Notes under the pieces: generated by a model | Databases searched by the model: none | The model's input: only the letters and a program-made list of their open reading frames with translations | What the model was told of the DNA's origin: nothing | Part shown: one piece after another, positions 1 through 13,025 of the stretch | Layout of the letters: each line of letters begins with the position of its first letter | Position numbering within the stretch: position 1 is the stretch's first letter | From: Akebia trifoliata | Taxonomy: Eukaryota; Streptophyta; Magnoliopsida; Ranunculales; Lardizabalaceae | NCBI GenBank assembly: GCA_017979445.1 | Contig: CM030711.1 | Location: forward strand, 7,719,221-7,783,220 | DNA: 64,000 bases | Direction of reading: 5' to 3' | Position numbers and translations under genes: made by a program

Positions 1-703
1 ATCAATTTGTTATTAATGGGTCTAAATGGTTATTGGCAAAATACGGTTTTTAGAATTTTTTACCAAATAGGAAATGTTGTTTGAAATTATTAACATGCCC
101 CTTTAATATTTATTATCAAATACTGTACATAAAAATGAAATTTTACTTTTATACCTTTTGATTTAACTAGAGTAAATGACCATTATATTAACTTAAAATA
201 CAAAAAATAATAATAATAATAAATAAACCTACCTTTCCATTTTGGTCTAAAATCAGGGGTAAAGTGTACTCATGCATGATCCATGGGGTTTTTTTGCCAT
301 TGTACATGAAAACTAGTCCTCGTCGGCGTCCAATCATGTGCCTTGTTTCTTTTTCACAAAAAACATCTTTACACTCACCATTAGTTTGCCAGAACCCTTT
401 TTCTCCATTTTTTTACTTTTATAGTTCGTTTGGGATTAGACGTACTTTTTTTCGACCTTTCTCTTGAAACAAAGTAACACTGTTCTGTCCATTTGTCTCT
501 CACGTGTTCAAGTCCTGAAAATAAATAAATAAATAAATAAATAATTCATTAAAGACTTCATTCTTCAATTGACAGTCTTGGATCTTCTTCCATTATACAA
601 ACAAACTCACTCAACATTTGATTCTAAACTCGTAAGATGAAAAAGATGGAAAAAAATTTGAGAAAGAAATATATATATATCCAAAAGAAATAAATGTATA
701 TAT

Positions 704-1073
704 GGGGACAGATTATGGGACATCTGTAAAAATAATGTAATGATAATAAATTTCAAAATATGAGTTAGAAATTTTGGATTGAGCTGATTTTTTGTGAGGA
801 TGATCTCTATGATAAGAAGATCATTCTAGAAAAGAAAAATAGACAAATCTGAAATTTGTAACCCTATCAAAGTGATTTAAAATGTAGATCGTCGATTTTT
901 TTATCAATAATTTGTAAATCATTTTTGATGGATTTATAAGCTTTGAATTGAGCTGATTTTTTGGGAGGATGATCTTCTCATTATAGAGACTATCCTCACA
1001 AAAAATCAATTCAATCCAAAACCTTTAATCCATATTTTGAAAAATCATTATTTTTGCATGTCCTGTAATCCAT
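704..1073. mobile_element. Hairpin MITE El-0 (older insertion shared with copy E)
   Basis: Left end GGGGACAGATTATGGGACAT mirrors the right end read in reverse (about 1038-1073), next to short TA tracts. Two internal foldbacks lie near 780-835 and 946-1012, built on the motif GCTGATTTTTTGTGAGGATG and its complement. The same element sits at the same place in the intron of NAC copy E (26804-27170), so it was present before the two copies separated. Confidence 0.75.
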
Positions 1074-1084
1074 GTATATATATA

Positions 1085-1473
1085 GGGAGCGGTTCAACAA
1101 CCCCTTATGGTGCCCCATATGGTGCCATGCATTTTTTGTAAATCACTTTTGATGGGGTTACAAGTTTTGGAATAGGCTGATTTTTTGTGAGGATGATCTC
1201 TACGGTGAAGAGATCATTCTCACAAAAAATCAGCTCATTTTGAAACTTCTAACCCTAGTTTACAAGTTGAAGAATCGTGGACCGTCCAATTTTTGTAATT
1301 CACTTTTGAGGGGGTTAGAAGTTTTGGAATGAGCTGATTTTTGGTGAGGATGATCTCCTCATCATAGAGATCATCCTCACAAAAAATCAGCTCATTCCAA
1401 AGCCTGTAACCCATGTTTTGAAAAACGCATGGCACCATATGGGGCACCACAATGGGGCTGCTGAACCGCTCCC
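1085..1473. mobile_element. Hairpin MITE El-1 in (TA)n
   Basis: A 389-bp element with terminal inverted repeat GGGAGCGGTTCAACAACCCC (right end differs at two bases), extending inward through TGGTGCCCCATATGGTGCCA. Two internal hairpins lie at about 1165-1231 and 1329-1396. TA repeats flank both sides. It is absent from the matching intron of copy E. Confidence 0.85.
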
Positions 1474-1483
1474 ATATATATAT

Positions 1484-1945
1484 GGGTCCCGTTCGCTGGC
1501 TAATGGATTAGCCTACGCTTTAGCAAACGTATTAAAATCGTTGGATTAAACACGATCGGACGGTTGAGATTAAACCTAAACGCGATCTGCGTTTAAGTTA
1601 TAAACTATAGATTATTTAAAGCGCTGTCCTTATATTTTTAAATATTTAATGTTACCTCCCTGAGTTGAATTCAAAGACACAGAGAGTTATTCTCTCTCGC
1701 CTGAAACCCTCTCGACCCTCTTCTCACTCTCTCCTTCTCTATTGCTCTCGCTGCAACTTCCTCCCCTCAACCACCTCCCTCTCGTCCCTCTCTCTCATTC
1801 TCTCTCCGTATTCTCTCTCTCTCTCGCTGAAACCCTGTTCGAACGGCTTCGCAACTACCTCCCTCTCGACGAAGATAGGTACGCACGCTCTCTCTCTCTC
1901 TCTCCTCCCATCACTCTTTTATATTAATTTGATTTCCGATTTCAT
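1484..1945 (+). repeat. Left terminal inverted repeat of the Pack-MULE-like element
   Basis: Pairs with about 6333-6795 with few mismatches. It contains a segment reading CGTTGGATTAAACACGATC, then a CT-rich tract (about 1690-1900) and a splice-donor-like AG|GTACGC near 1880. It may supply a promoter and first exon to the inner fragments (inference). Confidence 0.8.
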
Positions 1946-2643
1946 TTTTTTGGATTAATTTGATTAGGTTTTTAAAAAAATATATATTTAGGGTTTTTTA
2001 TTCTGATTTGAGAATTATTTAGGACTTTTTTTTATTCCGATCATGAACTCTGTTTGAGGGCTGTCTATGCTCTCCATCGGCAGCAAAGTACTTTGGAGAA
2101 ATCGAGGAAGGGTTAGGGTTCTTTGCATTCTAATAACCAAGGGTTTAACCAATTTGACACTCAGAGGTATGGAATAAGATGACTCTTTCTATTCTTTCAT
2201 GTATTTAGGTTTACATATATGATTTGCTTTTTCTGCATTGTGAATTGTTTCAGTTCTTATTTTAAATTTTATATTTTTTTTCATTTAATCATTCTTGATT
2301 GATTATGTGATTAAAAGCAGTGACTGTTACAAAATATTTCTGATTATTGCAATTAGGAGGAAAAATAGTGTAATACTCTTTAAAAAAAAAACTAAAATAT
2401 TCTGATTATTGCAATGTTGTTGATGTTAGTCAAGCCATAGTGGGTGGGTGAAAAATAGTGTAATACTCTCTCATGCACTGCAACTTAAAATTGTCATCCT
2501 CTTTTTTTTTTTCCAGGGCCTTCCCGTTATTGCTGTTGGTGTAGGGCAGAGCACATTTGATAAAGCTTCTGTAAGGATTCTGATGTTTCCAAGTTCCTTT
2601 CATGTTTTTCTCTATATCTTAATTGAAAGGCAACTTGGTTTAA

Positions 2644-2857
<214 letters not shown>

Positions 2858-3854
2858 AGGTTACCTTCTAAGTTAGTTTCTAGTGTCTCTCTCTCTCCTA
2901 TTTATCTGGGTTCTTTTTCTTGGGTTGTGTTATGTGTGTCTTATTTCTTGTGAGCATATTTTGTTGGGATTGGGGTGCAGCATAGGGAGCTTGGGGGCCA
3001 ACCAAAGTTGATCATCACCAAACAGGGGCCAACCAAAGCTGATCATCACCAACCCCAAGCACAAAATATATATGTATTATATATGATGCTTACATAGTGT
3101 AATTATCCTTCCTTGCATCCTATGGTTAGAAGCTTAAAAACTATCAATTGACTGATTTTTGCTCAAATGGGAAAATTGTGGCAGAATAGACACATTGCGT
3201 TGAGGTGGGTTGAGTCTGAAATTTCAGCCACATTCTGAAATCTCAGCCCAAGCCTAACCCTGGGCTAGGAAAAGCTCAGCATAAGATCATGTTGAGGCTG
3301 GTCATGTTGCTTCCCTAAATTGTGAATCTTGGATTTAGTTTTTGTTGTCCATTTTGTTTTGTTCTGTACGCCATAATACTAAGCTGCGGTTAACAATGTT
3401 TGTAATAATGTTATCAATGAGAAGCCACTAGATTAAAATATTAAATTTTGGATTTCAAATATGTAATCCAAAATATGCTTGTTGGGTATTAGGATCTGCT
3501 ACAGGAGCTTATAACATGGCCAGAACTTTAGTTACAAAATTTCTTAGATGTCTATCCCTTTGTCCAGTTCATACAATTGATAAATGTATGAGTACATCTT
3601 CTTTCTTCTTCCTAGTTTTGGAGCCATGGATCAAAATTTAGTTTCGGGATGTCCTGGGGTGTGTTCGAATGAGATATTGGAGGTTTGTCACCACAGTGAA
3701 ATCTCATTTTTCAACCATGACTTTAAAGCATGGTCTAAATTATGATGATGCTTTCTGTGGTTTTACTGAAGAAAGGAAAAAATGTTTTATTTTTAATGTT
3801 TCCTTCCTTTTGTTAAAGATGGTGTAATGAACTCAATTTTTTAAATATTTGCAG

Positions 3855-4330
3855 AATGGCACACTTTTGGTGTTCGATATGCGGCAAACAGCCAAGCCAA
3901 TGGAATAAATGAATGGTTTGATATGCCACCCTGTTCATACCATACACTCTCTTGCCACTCATTTTAGGCTCATTTGTAATGAGTTATTGGAAGTCTGGAC
4001 CTAACATTTCTGCTACTGATTTTGACTGAAGGCCATTCCAAGTGTATGCATATCCCTTGCTAAGTCTCAGTGTAGTGATGACACTATTGCTTCATTTCGT
4101 CCGAAAGTTCAAGCATCTAACAACATTATTGGTTCTCAACCTTCACCCACTGTCCGTGGACAAGGAATACTTGGTTCTCATGTTGTTATTAAGAGGGTTG
4201 GTGGCAACAATTATCAGAACTTGGGATATGCATCTGCCAATGTAAATGATGTTCGATTGACTAAGTCTGCAATTGTAAACATGGATAATTGTAACCCCTT
4301 GTTTGCATATGGGGATGAAGTAACCCGTAG
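3855..4330 (+). pseudogene. Captured WD40-protein fragment (RFWD3-like)
   Basis: After a TTTGCAG acceptor the frame reads NGTLLVFDMRQTAKPME, then a stop. A further coding-like block follows from about 4030 (IPSVCISLAKSQCSDDTIAS) to about 4330, containing VRGQGILGSHVVIKRVGG and NPLFAYGDEVTRR. The first segment is a WD40-type blade, and the combination recalls plant RFWD3-type RING/WD40 ubiquitin ligases; that family assignment is from memory and less certain than WD40 itself. Internal stops show it is a pseudogene. It lies in the left half of the Pack-MULE-like element. Confidence 0.55.
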
Positions 4331-5439
4331 ATATATGTACTTTTTCATAATTTTTAATAAATCTTTTATTTTTTATATGTCATCATTTTTTCCGAAGTTT
4401 TCCCTTGTCGTGTTAAACCTGTATTCTGATTTTGTGATTATAGTGAAAGATATATAAAGAGTGATCAATGTAAAATGTATTTTTTGGTTTCTGGTGAATC
4501 AAAGAGCTGCAATTAACCTTCCCTGTTTCATGCATTTTAAATTTTAAGGTAGCCTAGGTTGTCACTCAAGACTTGATAATGTCTTAAAAGAGTTTTATTA
4601 GTAAAAAGAGATCCTCTGCACTTTTGTTTTCATGGGATTTGAAATGTTCCTTGAGAGGATCTGTGCGTGTATATAATCTTGGCAGTCTCAACACAAACAA
4701 ACCTGGAATTTTTTGAATTTCAACAAGTCCATAGGTATATAAATTATCATCAGCACTTATCTCCAAAGAAAATATCCCTTTATCAAAGGATACCAACAGT
4801 CAACAAGGCATAAGACCATAATTGACTTTCCTTTGTTGCTACTTTAAATAATATAAAATCCCACCATAAAGAAGGTCTAGTTGCTTGGGGCTCTCCATCA
4901 ACATAACCCTTACAATTTGAGAAAAAACACAGATTTCATTGAGATAATTCCAATCTTCTAAGGATTAATACACTTTTCCAAGGAATCCTTGCATCCCAAC
5001 AGTCATGCTGACAGAGCACGTCAACCTGTTAGTCAGGCTAGCATTTCCCTATTCAAATAAGCATTTGTTTCACTTGCAGTAATATGATTTTGTTCTTTCA
5101 GGATGAATTTTCCTCAAAAATGGATTAGGTGTAGACCACATGGAAGAAAAAGAGGCTTTGAATTAGAGTACAATACTAATGATATGTACGATAAATAAGC
5201 AAATGAGGCACGATCTTAATACAACATTGGGGCAAAAAACAATAATTCAAAGCCTTAACAAAGTTTCTCTCATTTCGACCACTTGCAATACACATAGAAC
5301 CTTAATAAAGTTCCTTGAATTTATCAGGGTAATAATGAATGGAAGAGGAGAAAATGTAGTTGCCGTTCCATCCCAAAACAAATTAATACTGCAACCAAAC
5401 ACTTTTAACATTCACAACCCGAGGATCTTTGTTGTCAAC

Positions 5440-5570
5440 CTGAACACTCCTTGCTATGCACTCAAAAGCTGCTTCCACATTGAAACCTTCTTTTGCAGAA
5501 GTCTCGAAGTTAGGGATATTTCCCTTGGAGGCATACCATGCCTTTGCCTTCTTCTCAAATACCTGAAAGT
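5440..5570 (-). pseudogene. Captured Rab7-type (RABG3-like) GTPase exon fragment
   Basis: The minus strand reads EKKAKAWYASKGNIPNFETS followed by AKEGFNVEAAFECIAR. This matches the C-terminal part of plant Rab7/RABG3 GTPases, including the G5 ETSAK motif; the intact proteins control late-endosome/vacuole traffic. The nucleotide-binding G1-G4 motifs and the prenylated tail are absent, so this is a fragment. It lies in the right half of the Pack-MULE-like element, on the strand read inward from the right repeat. Confidence 0.85.
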
Positions 5571-5704
5571 CAAGAATGTCATTGAGGTTCATACACATGT
5601 CTATATTAGCCTACTAATTCATAATTGGATACTTGCTTCCATTCCCACAGCTATGTTGACGAAAGCACGCCAAGTATAACAGTAAGATGGCAAGACATAC
5701 TAAC

Positions 5705-5770
5705 CTCTAGCTCATTTGAAATAATGTCCACATCAACGGCATTGATCTTAACAGTGGGCAGTTCTTTCTC
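5705..5770 (-). pseudogene. Captured HYPK-like (UBA-like) exon
   Basis: A 66-nt exon with AG acceptor and GT donor reads EKELPTVKINAVDVDIISNE then LE. This resembles the start of the UBA-like domain of plant HYPK, a partner of the NatA acetyltransferase, or of the related NAC-alpha UBA domain. It lies upstream, in minus-strand order, of the Rab7-like piece, so a transcript from the right repeat could join the two. An unrecognised exon-like piece (6161-6227) precedes it. Confidence 0.55.
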
Positions 5771-6332
5771 CTTGCAGGACACCAATTGAAAATGTGTTTG
5801 GAGCAGATTTACTAGAAACCGAAAGTTTGAGAGCTGCTATTGGCACCCCAACTTTTACTTATCACGCCCCAATTAAAGATATTAAAACACACAATTCAAG
5901 CATTACAAAAGTCTGGTTCAAGTTATTACCTCGACATTAAAAAGGATTATAACACTTTCAAACAACTCCAGCACTATAAAAGACTATCACTGTCCTACGA
6001 CTCAAACAAAAAACTATTAAATAACTTCAATTGTTGCTACATTCCATCCTCAAACATTACAAAAGTTTGGTTCAAGTTACTGTATCACTTATTAAATTTT
6101 TTTATATTTTTATTACACTATTATTAAACTTGAAATTTTCCATAGAGCAAGTTTACTCACCGTCATAATGACCGCATCGAAAGATTGGTCTAGTGAATGT
6201 TCCTCATGGTTTGTCGACATTGAGTACCTGCCAAAGATAGAAAGACCAACAATGAAAGCTAGATGAAATATTCTCAAATCGGAATTGAAAAAAATCCTAA
6301 ATAATTACGGATTTTTTATCTTCATCAAATCG

Positions 6333-6795
6333 GAAATCAAATTAATATAAAAGAGTGATGGGAGGAGAGAGAGAGAGAGAGAGAGCGTGCGTACCTGTCT
6401 TCGTCGAGAGGGAGGTAGTTGCGAAGCCGTTCAAACAGGATTTCAACGAGAGCGAGAAAGAATACGGAGAGAGAATGAGAGAGTGAGAGAGAGGGACGAG
6501 AAGGAGTTGGTTGAGAGGAGGAAGTTGCAGCGAGAGCGATAGAGAATGAGAGAGTGAGAAGAAGGTCGAGAGGGTTTCAGGCGAGAGAGAATAACTCTCC
6601 CTCTTTGAATTCAGCTCAGGGAGGTAACATTAAATATTTAAAAATATAAGGACGGCGCTGTAAATCATCTATAGTTTATAACTTAAACGCAGATCGCGTT
6701 TAGGTTCAATCTCAACCGTCTGATCGTATTTAATCCAACGATTTCAATACGTTTGCTAAAGCGTAGGCTAATCCGTTAGCCAGCGAACGTGACCC
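6333..6795 (-). repeat. Right terminal inverted repeat of the Pack-MULE-like element
   Basis: Inverted copy of 1484-1945 ending GCCAGCGAACGTGACCC at a TA tract. It carries the same CT-rich leader and GT donor, facing the Rab7-like and HYPK-like fragments. Beyond about 6333 the similarity to the left repeat continues only in patches. Confidence 0.8.
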
Positions 6796-6811
6796 TATAT
6801 ATATATATATA

Positions 6812-7188
6812 GGGGGGCGTTCAAAGGCCAACTTTTTGGCAAATTTTTTGGCAAAACATTTTTCAAAACATAGGTTAGAGGTTTTGGAATGGGCTGATTT
6901 TTGGTGAGGATGATCTCTACGATGAGGAGATCATCATCACCAAAAATCAGCCCATTTCAAAACTTCTAACCCCATCAAAAACAGTTTATAAAAAATGGAC
7001 GGTCCACGATTTTTCAACTTGTAAACATGGTTTAGAAGTTTTGGAATGGGCTGATTTTTGGTGAAGATGACTCCTCACCATAGAGATCATCCTCACCAAA
7101 AATCAGCCCATTCCAAAACCTCTAACCTATGTTTTGAAAAATGTTTTGTCAAAAAGTTTGCTAAAAAGTTGGCCCTTGAACGCTACCC
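6812..7188. mobile_element. Hairpin MITE El-3 in (TA)n
   Basis: A 377-bp element. The left end GGGGGGCGTTCAAAGGCCAA mirrors the right end (reverse read GGGTAGCGTTCAAGGGCCAA). Internal hairpins lie at about 6893-6957 and 7046-7112. TA repeats flank it. It sits between the Pack-MULE-like element and El-4 in the same original TA tract. Confidence 0.85.
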
Positions 7189-7198
7189 ATATATATAT

Positions 7199-7579
7199 GG
7201 GTCCCGTTCGCCACCCTTAGTTTTACCACACACTTTAACAAACGCGTTTTGTCTTACATGGGTTAGAAGTTTCAGAATGAGCTGATTTTTGGTGAGGATG
7301 ATCTCTATGGTGAGGAGATCATCCTCACCAAAAATCAGCTCATTCCAAAACTTCTAACCCCATCAAAATTGATTTACAAAAAATGGACGGTCCACGATTT
7401 TTCAACGTGTAAACATGGGGCTAAACATTTCGGAATGGGCTGATTTTTGGGGAGGATGATCTTCTAATCATAGAGATCATCCTCACCAAAAATCAGCTCA
7501 TTCCAAAACTTCTAACCCATGTAGGACAAAAAACGTTTGTTAAAGTGTGTGGTAAAACTTAGGGTGCTGAACATTTCCC
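7199..7579. mobile_element. Hairpin MITE El-4 in (TA)n
   Basis: A 381-bp element. It opens GGGTCCCGTTCG, the same 12 bases as the Pack-MULE-like element, then CCACCCTTAGTTTTACCACA, mirrored at the right end. Hairpins lie at about 7278-7343 and 7437-7502. The right flank returns to the NAC intron sequence shared with copy E. Confidence 0.85.
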
Positions 7580-7964
7580 TATATATATATATCATGATTT
7601 TGAAACTTGTTTACACCTCATCCTGTCCATCTCGGACGAAATTTTAAAAAAATCCTTAGAGCCAGAACTAAACGAGCTTTGAGATGACTTGTGTGTCTGT
7701 CTCGGACGAGATTTAAAACATTTTACAAATGCATTCATACCTGGAAGCTTCCATGGTAAAAAGTCGTAGATAGGGCAGTCCATGATGTTTTGAAACACAT
7801 GTGTTTCGTGGTCTACCTTCTTTTCCAGATGGCGCAATAAGGCTGCATGTGAGAATTTGTAGTCTGACATTTCCGTACTCTCACTCTGTCACTCACTCTC
7901 TCAACTGAAAAGTAATTGGAAAGTAAGGGGTTGAGCTGCTAGTGTTTTAGATGGTGAGCATTTT

Positions 7965-7972
7965 CTTTTATA
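7965..7972 (-). promoter_or_regulatory. TATA box of NAC copy A
   Basis: TATAAAAG on the minus strand, about 95 bp upstream of the copy A start codon. Copies E, G and H have a TATA box at an equivalent place, which supports these being the real 5' ends of the genes. Confidence 0.6.
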
Positions 7973-9400
7973 GGCATGTCAAGACAGTTACGTGTCACAA
8001 TACAACTTAAAGCGACTGTATCAAACATTTTATGTTAAAGAGAACAGCAAATTTCCTTGTGCATTAAGATTGGAATCTAAAAGGTCAAACTCTTGCTAAA
8101 CAGGTTACATTGAGCGTGACATCGTTGTGCACTGAACCTATGAAATTGCAATTATGCCCGCATAGGCCCTTTCTGCCCGCCAAGATTATCAACGTGCCTA
8201 GGCCTTAAAGTGCAAACTTCAGAATTTAATGAATGATTAAAATTTCTTCAAAGGAAATTTTAAAGATAATATTATCATTTAATAAATTGTAAAAGTTTTT
8301 GTTGTAATTTAAAGATAATATTATCATTTAATATATAGTAAAGATTTTACTATTTATTAAAGAATCTTAATTTTATGCCAAGTGAAATTTTTGGGGACAT
8401 AATGAGGGTATGGACATGTGATCCATCCCTTTATGAATCTACACATAAAATATCAGTTTGATTGGTATAGCATTATCTTAAAAATCAATTTTAATCGTTG
8501 GATTTAAACTCTTTTTCAAGAATTTAGATCTAGTGGATATAAGTTATCAAACACTATGATTTTTGGTAAGCAGGTTCATGACCAAAGGATGGACCTCATA
8601 TCCATACGGACAATCAGTCTCAAAAATGCCACGAGGCATAAAATGGGGTATTACCTTACCTTGGTTAGGTACGAGACTCCGTTTTGGATCCCTACTCTTT
8701 TAAAAATGACTAAATCAGACTTATTTAATTGTAAAATAATAGTGTAGATATAAATATCATTTATTTATATTATATATTTAATTTTAACTAGAAGATTGCA
8801 CATGCAAAAACACATTTATTAAAAGAGTTTATTTGTAATTTAAAGTAGTGATTACAGCCAAACCCAAGTTTCAAATATAAGATAAGCTCACAATGCGAGA
8901 TTTGCCTTATTTTCTTTATTTTGTCTTATTTTTATTTCTTTTTTCCTCTAATGTTAGAGAGACAAAAATAGAGACACATGGGTGACACAAAAGAGTGGAG
9001 GCGCACACATAACCATAGATGATTTTTTACTTGTATCTCATGGAAAAGTACCTACGGTTAAATGCACGCCACCACATCATTGTATCTCCAAACATAGGAT
9101 ATAAGTACCCTTAATTATAATCCGGCCCTCGTCCTATTTTCCAAGTCACAAATTAATAAAATAAATTAATCATGTACCACTTGGATTATCATCAAAATCC
9201 ATTAATATTTCAAAGAGTAAAGTTACTCTTCAACATTGAAAAAGATTTTACTAGCTAAGAACACCTCATTATACTAATATTTACAAATATAACCTTTTTT
9301 CACCTAATACCACTTAAAAGTCACTTGTCAAGTACACCTAATGAGGGTAATTTTGTAAATTGGTATGCAAATTCAAAAACTTGATAAAGTTTCAAAACCT
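7973..9400. repeat. Intergenic repeats between NAC copies A and B
   Basis: No gene seen. 8040-8330 belongs to a dispersed repeat also at 44450-44710, 50220-50830 and 52920-53740 (marked by TGCCCGC repeats). 8360-8760 belongs to another at 14995-15490, 35205-35430 and 45170-45370 (marked by TTTTTAATCGTTGGATTTAA or close variants). 8970-9090 holds a short foldback of a CATAGATG type. 9160-9400 is the 3' flank seen beside other NAC copies. Confidence 0.6.
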
Positions 9401-9430
9401 CTTCTTTATTAGTAAAAAAAATTTCATTGA

Positions 9431-10410
9431 GATCACATCAGATTCATTGTTTTCTTGAACATCAGTATGCTATTGTTATCGTAGCTGCTCGACATTAATC
9501 AATTGAGCATTATTGTTTGCCTCTCTTCCTTCAAAATTTGAACTCACAATTGACCCATTATGGTTGATCTCTTCAGACCATTCTGCTCGCCCACTCCTTT
9601 TAATTCTACACATCACCCATTTTTGACATATCTTCTAAAACACAAAATATAAAAATGTTACAATCCTAAAACAAATGGATAACAAATTAATTATTAAAAA
9701 AGTAGAAAAAATAGAGAAATTATCACTAATAAAAAATCATAATAAAAAAGTAGAAAAAAGTGTGAAATTCATTGGGTTTCTAATAATTTTGATAGGATAT
9801 GATACTTTGGGGGTCAATTTCTTATAAATACATATATCTACATAGTAGGCAAAGTGTCATTTTCAAAAAAATTTACCACATAGAAAATGTTTTTTGAAAT
9901 TACTAAAATACCCCCTTTAATATTTTACTATTACATTGCATTTTTGGGAAGGATATTTTTAAATTTAACTTAGTTTCTCCTAGTAGATAAAAAAAATTAA
10001 TTTCAATTATAATGAATAGTCTACTAAAAGCCTAAAACAAGAATCTCACAAATTTCAATAAATTTAATTTTATACGCCCCTTTGCTTTATTAGGAGTAAA
10101 TGGTTTGATTTGAATTACAAAAGTAAAAAACATAGACCAACTTTTTTATTTTGATTAAAAATTGAGGGTAAAGTGTACTCATGCATTAATCATGGGGTTT
10201 TCTTGCCCTTGTCGCTTATGAACACTAGCCCTTGCTTGTGTCCAATCGATTTTTTTTCTTCATCAAGAATATCTTTACCATTACCATTAGTTCTCCACTT
10301 GCCTATTTCTCCGTTTATAGTTTGGTTGGGTGTAGAAGATTTTTTTGTTTTCTTTTTTCTTTGAACAAAGTAATATTGTTCAGTACTCTTGTCTTTTACA
10401 TTTTCAAGTC
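9431..10410 (-). pseudogene. NAC-like gene copy B (exons 2 and 3 only)
   Basis: Exon 2 is 10142-10410 (269 nt, the same length as intact copy H) with AG acceptor and GT donor. It encodes GLENVKDKSTEQYYF and later IGHKQGLVFISDKG, but the conserved WIMHEY has become stop-LMHEY (TGG to TGA). Exon 3 (from 9634) reads KICQKWVMCRIKRSGRAEW, then SSNFEGREANN, and stops early after VEQLR. Exon 1 is missing: the intron after exon 2 runs straight into the exon 3 region of copy C near 10560, which looks like a deletion joining two units. Confidence 0.8.
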
Positions 10411-10518
10411 CTAAAAAAAAAAAAAATCATAAAATTATTTTATTAAAATGTTAATTATTTAATTGAAAGGCAATCAGGAGTTAAGGTAGACTCCCACGAC
10501 AATCAAGAACTCTACGCC

Positions 10519-11966
10519 TTACTTACGACCTCTCAAATCTTCTTCCATTATACAAACTAGGTCACTTTTGAAATCTTCGATGGAGGACATCTCCAAATCA
10601 CTGTTTTTCGGAATTAAAATCCGATCCGGACTCAAAACCTCTTGTTCTTCATTGTAAAAAGTTTCCATGGAGGCCTTGTCAGATTCTCTATTTCCTTTAT
10701 CGTAAATGTTTGAGCTCACAACTGTTTCATTGTGGTTGACCACTTCAATCTCTTCAGACCATTTTGCGTGCCCACTCCTTATAATTCTACACAACACCAG
10801 TTCTTCAAATATCTCCTAATATACTAAATATAAAATAAAAAAGATAAAAAAATAAAAAAAGTTATAAAAAAAGGTGTAATTATTCGTCTTTCTAATAATT
10901 TGAATGGATACCCTTTTTGGGGTCAATTTATTATGCGTAAGTCTACATAGTTATTCGCAAAATGCTATTTTCAGGTTCTCTTTTACCAAATAGGAAATGC
11001 TGTTTGAAATTATTAAAATACCCCTTTATTAAATATTGTACTTCTGGGATGAGTATTTTGTAATATAATATATATTTTTCCTACTTGGTAAAAATATTTA
11101 TTTTGAATTAAAATGAATCGTGGGCTGGAATGGGAATTTCACAAATGTCAACAGACAATATTGTAAATCAGGCTTTCTAAAATTATGCATCAAACTATGT
11201 TTTGAAAATATTTATAGAATAGTAATTCTATATATCCGACTTAATTTGTAGATAAGTTATTGATAAAAATGACTATAAATTGTATAGTAAAAATGTTAAA
11301 TTTACTTTTAAACCTCTTTGATTTAACCAGAGTAAATTAATGACTCCTCTTTTAATTTAAATTACAAAAAATTAAAACAACCTTATTATTTTGGTGTAAT
11401 CCCTTGCTTGTATCTAATACACTTTTTTTCTTGATATAAAATTTTATTTTTTCCACCATTAGTTTTCCACACGTCTTTTTCTCCATTTATAGTTTGTTTG
11501 GGTTTAAAAGAATGTGGCGTAGACCTTTCTCTATAAGCGAAGTAATATTGTTCTGTGTTCTTGTCTCTTACATGTTCTAGTCCTGAAAAGGTCATAAAAG
11601 TAATTCATTATAAACTTCATTCTTTAATTGAAAGGTAATAGACTTGGGGTTAAAGTAAACCCTCAATCCACTAGAGACAAGAATAATTCTACTATCTTAC
11701 AAACGTGTGATCTCGTGGATCTTCTTCCATTATACAAATTAGCTTACTCAACATGTCAAGAAAATTTTGTAAGATAAAAGAAGAAGAAAATTAGTACTAA
11801 AACAGGAATATATGCATCCACATAAACATATGTAGGCACATAAAATGCATACGTACCTGGGAGCTTCCATAGTTCAGACTCGTAGGTGTGGCAGTCCTTA
11901 ATGGGGTTAGATTCAATTATTTTTCCATTTACCTTAGCTTTGAGGTAGTGCAATAAGTCGACATTC
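10519..11966 (-). pseudogene. NAC-like gene copy C (three damaged exons)
   Basis: Exon 1 (11857-11966) encodes LHYLKAKVNGKIIESNPIKD and ELWKLPG but lacks the MSDY start, being replaced by a CT repeat. Exon 2 (11382-11582, 201 nt) keeps GLEHVRDKNTEQYYFAYRER but has lost about 68 nt, including subdomain D (the WIMHEY region); 68 is not a multiple of three. Exon 3 (10519-10800) gives LVLCRIIRSGHAKWSEEIE and an acidic tail that fuses at its low-coordinate end to intron sequence of copy B. Confidence 0.8.
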
Positions 11967-13025
11967 TCTCTCTCTCTCTCTCTCTTTTCAAATGGAGACT
12001 AAGGGAAGAAGAATGAATAAATTTTCGTGATAAAACCTCCCCTTTTAAAGATGAAAAATTTACTATTTGAAATCCAAACCAAAGCACTTGAAACATGTGC
12101 ACATTAGTGTCTCGTAATTCTTTTCGAAAGAGACATCAACAGATATTTCCAATCTAACACTAACTCACTTACTTAAAAGTCATATTACAAAGTGTGGACT
12201 GACGTCCAAATCATAATAACGGTATCTTAGAGAGCTGCTATTGGCACCCCTGACTTTTACTTATTATATATATATTTTTGCTAGATTTCTGTTTTGAGTT
12301 TAGGATTTTATATTAACCTAATCATAATTGTAAATTACTGAAATTACATGATTTTGGAATTGAAGTTACTTGATTTTGGGAAGAAATTAAAAATAATTAC
12401 TTAATATTTCATTTTTTTGGTAAATTGGTTTGGCCCAACGGCTGGACCACTTTGCATAGACTGGATCAATCATATGTGTCAATGAACTGGTCCAATTTTT
12501 AAAACATTAGTTTGATGTGGGGCACTCAATTGGACTCACTAATCCTATAGGGATTTTGGTAAATCTATATTATATATTTGTAATATCATAAATAAAAACT
12601 AAGCATTTATCTAGAGAACGATGATTTAATCTCACACCATCATAAGAACATCAAGAAAAACAAAAATAACGGGAATACATTGAATTTTTCACAAGTTTCA
12701 TTGTTCAAATCATCGACTGTGTTCCTACACTTTCAGAGCCAGTTCATTAGACTATGAAAGAGACATCAACAAACAAAAATTCCCAATCTAACTCCTTATA
12801 ATTATATTTCGTGGGAGCAAAAGAGCTTTAGCACAATTTAGAGTGTAAAGAATGAAACACAGAAAAAAAATTTAGAGGTACTATTGAAGGTTCACAATAC
12901 AATCTGAGATTTGCCTTCTTACCCTTTTCTTCTCTTTTTTATTTAATGTTTTTTTCTTTCTAAGCTAAGGCAGACCCATGGTCCTCCCTTGGAAAATTTT
13001 CCTTATAAGGGGACCACCATATCTA
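11967..13025. other. Upstream and intergenic sequence of NAC copy C
   Basis: No gene seen. 12080-12230 matches the upstream region of other NAC copies. 12235-12270 carries the motif GCTATTGGCACCCC, also at 5835 and, inverted, at 56850 and 59780, possibly one end of an uncharacterised element. 12900-13020 matches the regions before 37690 and 48670. Confidence 0.4.

Noticed and set aside
1665..1958. Open frames in the CT-rich part of the left inverted repeat
   Set aside because: Low-complexity Ser/Leu translation of a CT tract; the matching frames in the right repeat are not conserved as protein.
5179..5679. Plus-strand open frame of 166 codons
   Set aside because: It lies opposite the Rab7-like fragment, has no recognisable domain, and its length is explained by the complementary coding strand.
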